This document shows positions 58,025-64,000 of a stretch of DNA of 64,000 nt, in pieces. The position numbers and the translations under genes were made by a program. How positions within the stretch are numbered: the stretch's first letter is position 1; each line of letters opens with the position of its first letter. The notes under the pieces are model-generated. The model was not told the origin of the DNA, ran no database searches, and saw nothing but the letters and a program-made list of their open reading frames with translations. The stretch lies in assembly GCA_001683735.1 (NCBI GenBank), contig LUGG01000025.1, positions 558,001 through 622,000 on the forward strand. The letters run 5' to 3'. The DNA is from Grifola frondosa. Taxonomy: Eukaryota > Basidiomycota > Agaricomycetes > Polyporales > Grifolaceae.

Positions 58025-59479
58025 TCACACCTTCCCGCCTATTTTCTCGTCCGAGAATGAAGGCTCGTTCGTCGACGCAGGTGTGACGCCAGTTTTGCGG
58101 TCCTGCTCCGCCTTCAGAGCATCCTCAAATTCAAGGTGTGCACGGGTGACCGCTGCGCAACAACAATGAGCAACCACACAATCCGGACAGGAGAAGCCCC
58201 CAAAAAAACGCACCCCGAGCTGAGTCATTGAAGATGAGCTGATAGAACACCGCCGCGCAAATCGTGGCGGGGATGTTCACGAGCGCGGCAATCGCTGCGT
58301 AGTTGCCCCCGGACGCCGCCTTGCCCCACAGGGTCAGCGCCGCGAAGCGACCACCCAGGTCCCGGGCAGCGTTCGCAGCTAGGCAGGCGGGGGCGAAACC
58401 CCAGATCATGACAGCGCTATGGCAGATCGTGCGTTAACGTAAAGCAGTGTTACAATCAATGGGGATGGCGTACTATGCCAAGGCGATGATCCACGGCATG
58501 GCAAACGGAGGGGAAAATTGATTCGATGGCTCGATGGCTGCGAACACAACCAGGGCGAGGACGAAATCCTATAGAAGAAATGTGAGGTTAGACTCCACTA
58601 CACACGGATATTGATGTCGAGACGCACACAGACGAATTCGTTCACGAATACAAAGCCCAGATGCATTCCAGGATTCGTGTATAAGGCGAAGATTCCTGCC
58701 GGCCTGATGGGGTAAACATGATTTGGTCATAAACGCCTTTGGACTGCAATGCTTCTACCGCGCTCTATCTCACAACGTCGGTTGGTCGTCATGGAGAGTA
58801 AGGGGATAGTCAAATTCTCTCACCAAGATCAAGTCGCGGTACTGAACATACACCAAAAGGCAAGCGATATATGATCCCAGAATCTGCGATGTTATTAATC
58901 TGTGTAATTGCGGTCAGTTTCACATGCGCAGTTGTTGATTGTAGACACAAGTACCTAAGTCCCTTCAGCGGCGTCGTCTTGCCGAAGATTACCGCGCATA
59001 TGGTGAAGGAAGGACTGAAGTGGCCCCAAGATGTCGTCTAGATAGAAGGCCATCAAGTCCTGGCAAGACCCCGAATTATACGTGAACGTACAACACAAAC
59101 AGTGAAGGCCATTATCACGCCTAGCCCATATGCCACGCCAATCTGGAAGGTGCCTGCCAAAAAGTCAATACGGGTATCTAGGAACAAACCGAGAACCAAC
59201 ATACTACTCAGCCCAGCAATTCCAAGGATATTTCCGACAACATACGACGCCGTGGATCCCACCCCGCAATATGTGAAGAAGAACGTACCAGTCTACGCGC
59301 AGACGGTGAGAACGAGCGCAGGTGATCGGACCTGCAAGACTGACCGCCTCGGCAATGCACTCAACGAGCCAGTAAATCTGCCCGTTCCTCTTCCTCTCCC
59401 ACAGGTCGAGAGCACGCGGCCTTGGTTGGATGTCGGCCAGGTATACATGGGTTATTGCAGGGGCATCACAGTCGGACAT
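58025..59479 (-). CDS. Aquaporin/MIP-family channel, copy 3, altered first pore box
   Basis: Start MSDCDAPAITHVYLADIQPR at 59479. Then LWERKRNGQIYWLVECIAEA, GSTASYVVGNILGIAGLSS, FLAGTFQIGVAYGLGVIMAF, and after an intron SWGHFSPSFTICAVIFGKTT: the first NPA box is SPS. ISQILGSYIACLLVYVQYRD and FTPSG follow; one C is missing in CGGCAGG near 58700, where PAGIFALYTNPGMHLGF resumes. The second box is AANAARDLGGRFAALTLWG, as NAA. It ends FSDEKIGGKV. It is more like copy 2 than copy 1 and shares its flanks, so copies 2 and 3 come from one later duplication. Confidence 0.68.
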
Positions 59480-60312
59480 TGTGGGGTTCGGGGGAGTGCA
59501 GAGTGACTCTGACCAATAGACTGAGGGAGAACTGCCGTTTAAAAGAGTTGCCATATGATCTGATGGTCATATCGAGCTATGAAGTATCCGTGGGCGTCAT
59601 CTGTGGGAGCTCGTTACTCGGCACATCAACGAAATCGGAGGAACGCCGCCTGCAGGCTCTAGGACGTCGACATTCGCAGGCAACTCCTGCGGGCTTTTGC
59701 GCCATCTATTATATTTGATAAAGGCGAAATGAGATCTTTAATACATAGAGAGAGAGAGAAATTTACTGGGAGGACGTGTTGGAGACCAAGATGGTCGTCA
59801 GCGGTCCGATGCTAAACGTTAAACACCCAAAATGTAAATTTGCCATATATGGATATCTTCCATTCATGCCGGGCAGCCGTGGAGCGCCCAAATAATGTTC
59901 AACTATAGTAACTGCTGCTAGCGCTGACTCTCTTGCAACGCTGTACACGAAGTTTCGAACCGCTCAAGCTTCAGATGTGCCATATTCGTGCCGGTTCTTC
60001 ACACAACTTTGCGAAGCAGTGGTTATGCTGTGTCGAGCTTCGTCCTGTGAGCATCGCTGTGGCTTTCGGAGAACCTGAACTCTCACTGCATGAAATAGTT
60101 ACGTTGTATTGGTCTCCTCCTTTGGCGTAAGCTTTCAGACCATTGGATGATATTAGTATAACATTGTCCTCTCTGGCGTCCGTTTTGAAACCAAATGGTC
60201 TCAGGAGGCACGCAACAGAGTTCAGTTGATTCCGGTAAAATTCTTGATATCAGGTATCACATCATCTCTCCGTACCTTGTCTGCAGTCTATACCCAACAG
60301 GTCGTTCCGATC
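59480..60312. repeat. Spacer block, copy 3 of 3
   Basis: Matches 51688-52500 and 56364-56930 (GGCTTTCGGAGAACCTGAAC, TCATTGATATC/CTTGATATCAG region, GTCTGCAGTCTAT). It runs into the MITE. Confidence 0.7.
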
Positions 60313-60314
60313 TA

Positions 60315-61050
60315 CGGTGCACGAGCTGTGTCAGGACCGATTTTGGATCGAGAATTTAAAATCCACACTCAACTCTTAATCTCCGACCGGCGTCTATCAA
60401 AATCTGATATCATAACAGAAATTACATGCCGAAATTACATTATGTAATCCCTCCCCCCGCACTTTTTATTCACCATTTTGTACCTATTTACATCCTTCAG
60501 TGTCAAAAAAAATATCTTCGCGAGGACTCTATTTTTCTTGATTTACAGCACTGTGGGCATGGCTCCATGGCTCCGTTTGAGTCTGCACTCTCCATTCGGC
60601 GCCGGCCAGATACCGGTATCTCTGCAATTCAGGGACATGCTCCGTCCGATGCCGCCGAAATGCCGTCCGGAGCCGATGGAGATAAGATTATTTCTGTGAT
60701 GTGGCTGAGCGTGAGAACTTAGTTTCCGTCTCTTAAGCGCCCTTTCGGCGTTAAGTGACAAGAAGCTTATGTTATTCTAATGTCATTTCTTGTTATGCTA
60801 GGTACTATAAATAATTTTAGTCCTATCATGCATCAAAATAGAATTTTTATGTGCTAAATAAACTACGGACACTAGGATTTCAAAATATCCAATTCGGAGC
60901 TCACTGTCGGAAACGATGAAGAAAGGTGCGGGATATTGCCGCGGGGATTACGTAAGGAAGTTAATTTGATAGACGCCAGTCGGAAATCAAGAGTTGAGTG
61001 GAATTTTAAATTCTCGATCCAAAATCGGTCCTGACACAGCTCGTGCACCG
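60315..61050. mobile_element. 736-bp MITE with ~90-nt inverted repeats and TA duplication
   Basis: Left arm 60315-60405 starts CGGTGCACGAGCTGTGTCAG and contains GACCGATTTTGGATCGAGAA. The right arm, 60962-61050, is its reverse complement with a few mismatches. TA flanks both ends (60313-60314 and 61051-61052), as in Tc1/mariner-type elements. The interior has no transposase. It sits exactly where the duplicated spacer (compare 56930) is interrupted. Confidence 0.85.
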
Positions 61051-61052
61051 TA

Positions 61053-61500
61053 CGATCCCACTGACTCGACCTCTGGCGCCCACGCCGGTCACGCCAACCC
61101 CCGCGGTCCGCCGCAACAACGCCCACACCATGTCTCACTCCTGCCCCCGTTCCCAGCCGACCCTGACGTCCTTGCGCCTTGACAGCCCGCTCCATCCCAC
61201 TTCGTACCCCGGCCTGCCACCACGCAGCTGCCGAAAGCGTGTACAGGCCGCGGCAGCAAGTCTACGATGCACATAAACACCTATGTCGCGCATTTTCTTC
61301 GCCCACCCCGGTTCGCGCTAGATATGAGCGCTACCGCTGCGGTACCTCCCATGATCGGTTGGAACACGTTGCGGTCTCTGCAATGAGCGCTGTGATAGCG
61401 CCTGCGATGACAGAGATTCTGACGCCCTTGCCTTGGGACAATGCAGACATCAGGACGAAGGTACTGGCACAGATGTGGCGTTCGCCACATACCATGATTG
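61053..61500 (-). pseudogene. Small hydrophobic protein, copy 2, probably degenerate
   Basis: The minus strand reads GVRISVIAGAITALIAETAT, then in another frame FQPIMGGTAAVALISSANRG, and VFMCIVDLLPRPVHAFGSCV after a possible short intron ending GACATAG. Homologous to 56929-57460. A stop and a frame change suggest decay or base errors. Confidence 0.35.
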
Positions 61501-62089
61501 ATTAGTTTGGATTTGTTAACGTTCTACTGCAATGTGTCGGGGACGCGATGAATGGACCTAGAGGCTACGTTCCATCCATATTCTTATAGCCTCGTTTGAA
61601 TTACTTGAGCCGCCATATCCCACCTACAGCAGCCTACACGCTGAAATGCGTCAATTGAGGTCAATGACATATCACGGACTTCTGACTTCCTTCTGCGGCA
61701 TTATATTCAGCGCGGCACAATGGTATGACGGCGCAAACGTGTATTGCACTACACCCACCACTAGTGTCCTCGCACCTACCGAACACTGCGAAGCCGCGGG
61801 CGCAAGTCCCCCCTGACACAGATCTCAGACCACGGTATATACCTCGATTGGATGTATGTACTATTTTCGATTTGTGCAGTATACATCCAACACGACACAA
61901 TCGCTACTATGCGGAACGGACGACCCAATCCCAAGATAAATAATGCTACGCGTAGACAGAAGAGAGAAAGAACGGAGTCAGTCGGCTAGAGACGACGGGT
62001 CTAATGAATCGACGCGCATAAGGCGTTCGTACTATCGTACAACAGGTCCGTGAGGCAAGAGGCGCGTATCGCGGGACTGGTTGGTGGGT
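61501..62089. other. Intergenic; duplicated block and a motif copy
   Basis: 61733-61920 matches 57650-57850. At 62026-62042 is TTCG, two bases, then CTATCGTACAA, related to the three copies near 24.8 kb. It lies 48 bp beyond the stop of the GT61 gene. Confidence 0.55.
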
Positions 62090-63897
62090 TTACAGAGGCA
62101 TGAGTCCGGCGACGCGGTCCTCGATGACCTTCACCACCGTCGGTGGGTGCACAGGGATCTCTGTGCCCTGAAATCCTTCTGGGTAGTCGACGCGTGGCTC
62201 ATTCGGGCAGTGTGGGAGCTAATGAGCGAAGGAAGTCAGACCCCCCGAAAGAACTATAACATCGACGAGAACGCACGTATCGTTCCAGATCGCGAAGTGT
62301 CTCATGCCTAGCGCATGTGTCGTCCACTGGTAGTCGTGCGCGAAGCCACCGGGATAGAAAATTTCGATGACAGTAGATATCGGCGTGACGGGCATCATGA
62401 TCAGATGCTATATATCATGTATGTCAGGAAATGGGAATAACAGATTCGGAGAGATCTAAAATTACCGTGAGACCATTGCCGTGCACGCCGAGCATAACCT
62501 GGTATGCGATTAGCCTTTTCGGATGCGACTTCCGGATATACATACCGTCGTGCGCGCAGCAAGAGCTAGTTGCTGCTCCTTCGTCAACCGCTCAGCCTGC
62601 ACTACATTCAGCTCCCATCCTTCTCCGTACACAAGTCCGTCAACGCCTCGACGAGCGCATCGTGATGAGAGTCGATAAGGTGCCTGCGCGCGGCCTGCCT
62701 GCTAATGTACGTGATCACGACATCCTGTCCCCTCTGCAGCCCCTTCGGACTCGTCCTATCCAAATCCATGGCATGCGGCTTCACCCTCGCCCGGGCGTCC
62801 GCCGCAGCCTCCGCTTTCACGCCTACATCCAGTATCCGATCGGGACACCAGCAAATCGAAGCACCGCCGCCTTACAGGCTCCCACCAAAGGTGTGTCAGT
62901 GTCCCCACCTTCTGCATATGCACCAGTGCTTCCGCCGCAGTGCGCTGTGTCTGCGACCCACATACGGGCCCCCGGAACGCCGCAGAGCGATCGGAAAAGA
63001 GCACCGTGTCAAAGTGCCATGCGCGTCCGGGTGCATGCGGGTTGATGTCGAACGGATCCGGTCCTCCCAGTCCTCCTCGACCTCCACGGTGAGGGAGGGG
63101 AACGCTGCGCGGAAGACGTATGCGTTGAATCCAGGCCGGTCTCTCCAACCATATGCGCCCGCGTGCGCGAAGATCGCGCGATGCACGGGAGGAGCGGTGG
63201 TCATTCCTGCAGAAGAGGGATTGACGACCGCGTTAAATGCGCCGGACCAGAACCCACGCGCCAGGAGGTACTCCGCACAGAAATGGTAATAATGGTCCAG
63301 AAACTGCGAAGGCTCGTTGACGAGGAACGTGTTCCCCTCCACTGACCAGACGCGGTTCCGCTCCCACTTGTCTTGGTCGCCGCCCAGCGCTCCTGCGCCT
63401 GTGCTGGAGTAATGAAGGACATATCATGGGATGTGGGCATTCCGCTGCGATATTTTCAGGGGTGTTCTCGGCCGTAAGGCCGGTCGAGGTGATGAGGGAG
63501 ATATCAGGGAAGGAGGAGACGGGCTGGGAGGTGACAATAAATAGAGTCCCATTAGACATGTAGAGATGGCGGAACACCGTCCATCCAGGTGCGTGCGATA
63601 CGATGGTGGTTTCGGGAAAGTCGTAGGAGAGGTCGATAGGAGTGACGGCGAGGGATTGGAGTGATTCTTGTGGAGGTTTGTCCTTGACTCGACCAGAATC
63701 CTTGTCCTGCGCAGGCGGAACATACGGATCCGACTGGTTAACATCTGGCATAATCTGAGAGCTGACCTGGGTATTGACTATGATGGAACCGGCTGGTCAG
63801 AGAGGAGGCCCATGAAGGTGGAGGCCAAATGCATTGATGTCGCGCCGAGGAGGATGAGGACCGCATCGCGCAATGTCCGAGTGCGCGCGAAACCCAT
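62090..63897 (-). CDS. GT61-type (DUF563) glycosyltransferase, type II membrane protein
   Basis: ATG 63897: MGFARTRTLRDAVLILLGAT starts a single signal-anchor helix, so the catalytic part faces the Golgi/ER lumen. One C is missing near 63793, after LLSDQP, where GSIIVNTQVSSQIMPDVNQS resumes. Then YDFPETTIVSHAPGWTVFRH, VEGNTFLVNEPSQFLDHYYH with the HYYHF core, FSDRSAAFRGPVC, VVITYISRQAARRHLIDSHH, VMLGVHGNGLTHLIMMPVTP and IEIFYPGGFAHDYQWTTHAL. The end reads FQGTEIPVHPPTVVKVIEDR, VAGLMPL. GHGN-like VHGNGLTH and the FYPxGFxxDY block are the usual end of the family. The sugar donor is unknown. Several introns, one near 63430-63440. Confidence 0.9.
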
Positions 63898-64000
63898 CCT
63901 GAAGGAGTGTGTCGACGATCAAGGAGAGGAGAGGACGGGTAGGAGGCGAGCGGGACTTAAGAGGACAAAAATGACGGGGACATTAGAGACTTTACAGGCC
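63898..64000. other. Upstream of GT61; purine-rich
   Basis: Short promoter-side stretch at the window edge; nothing further seen. Confidence 0.3.

Noticed and set aside
1..64000. tRNA or rRNA genes
   Set aside because: I looked for tRNA B-box-like and rRNA core sequences by eye and saw none I could support; a covariance-model search was not possible.

Overview
The window reads as genomic DNA of a basidiomycete fungus, most likely an agaricomycete. Genes have many short GT-AG introns (about 48-65 nt), promoters with TATA boxes, and protein families typical of that group: sugar-porter MFS, mitochondrial pyruvate carrier, GT61-type glycosyltransferase, S28 peptidase, aquaporins, and KDZ/Plavaka, P-like and Helitron transposons.

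Layout. 1-7.6 kb is AT-rich transposon graveyard: an LTR-like remnant, a 3 kb element with ~300-nt terminal inverted repeats (2546-5552) holding a broken P-loop/DEAH gene, and a broken Plavaka-type transposase. 7.9-13.07 kb is one spliced gene resembling P-element (THAP9-like) transposases with zinc-finger-like ends. 13.1-15.7 kb is AT-rich and gene-poor, with a (TC)n tract. 15.8-24.6 kb holds ordinary host genes: a sugar transporter, a small conserved protein, a two-segment membrane protein and an F-box/nucleotidyltransferase-like protein. 24.8-41.5 kb is a compact accessory block: three repeated 3'-end motifs, four spliced genes here called G1-G4, a 1 kb divergent promoter with five copies of a 15-bp motif, and a large Helitron gene on the minus strand (zinc-finger N-terminus, HUH Rep, PIF1-like helicase, C-terminal cysteine-peptidase-like domain). 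A very young 1.4 kb gag-only LTR retrotransposon (TSD ACCCT) has split the Helitron gene. 41.5-64 kb holds a pyruvate carrier subunit, two small secreted cysteine-rich proteins, three aquaporin paralogues, an S28 peptidase, duplicated spacer blocks, a TA-flanked MITE and a GT61-type glycosyltransferase.

How the genes relate. Host genes are independent housekeeping, transport or secretory functions. G1-G4 sit beside the Helitron gene; G4 ends 15 bp from the Helitron gene's stop. I suggest, without proof, that they travel with the Helitron as accessory genes.

Quality caveat. Many otherwise clean genes need exactly one base added or removed, usually in a run of identical bases, to keep frame. 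This affects the sugar transporter, aquaporins, pyruvate carrier, G1, G3, Helitron, gag, S28 peptidase, GT61 and secreted peptides. Uncorrected long-read errors explain this better than decay, so several genes that look broken may be intact in the organism.
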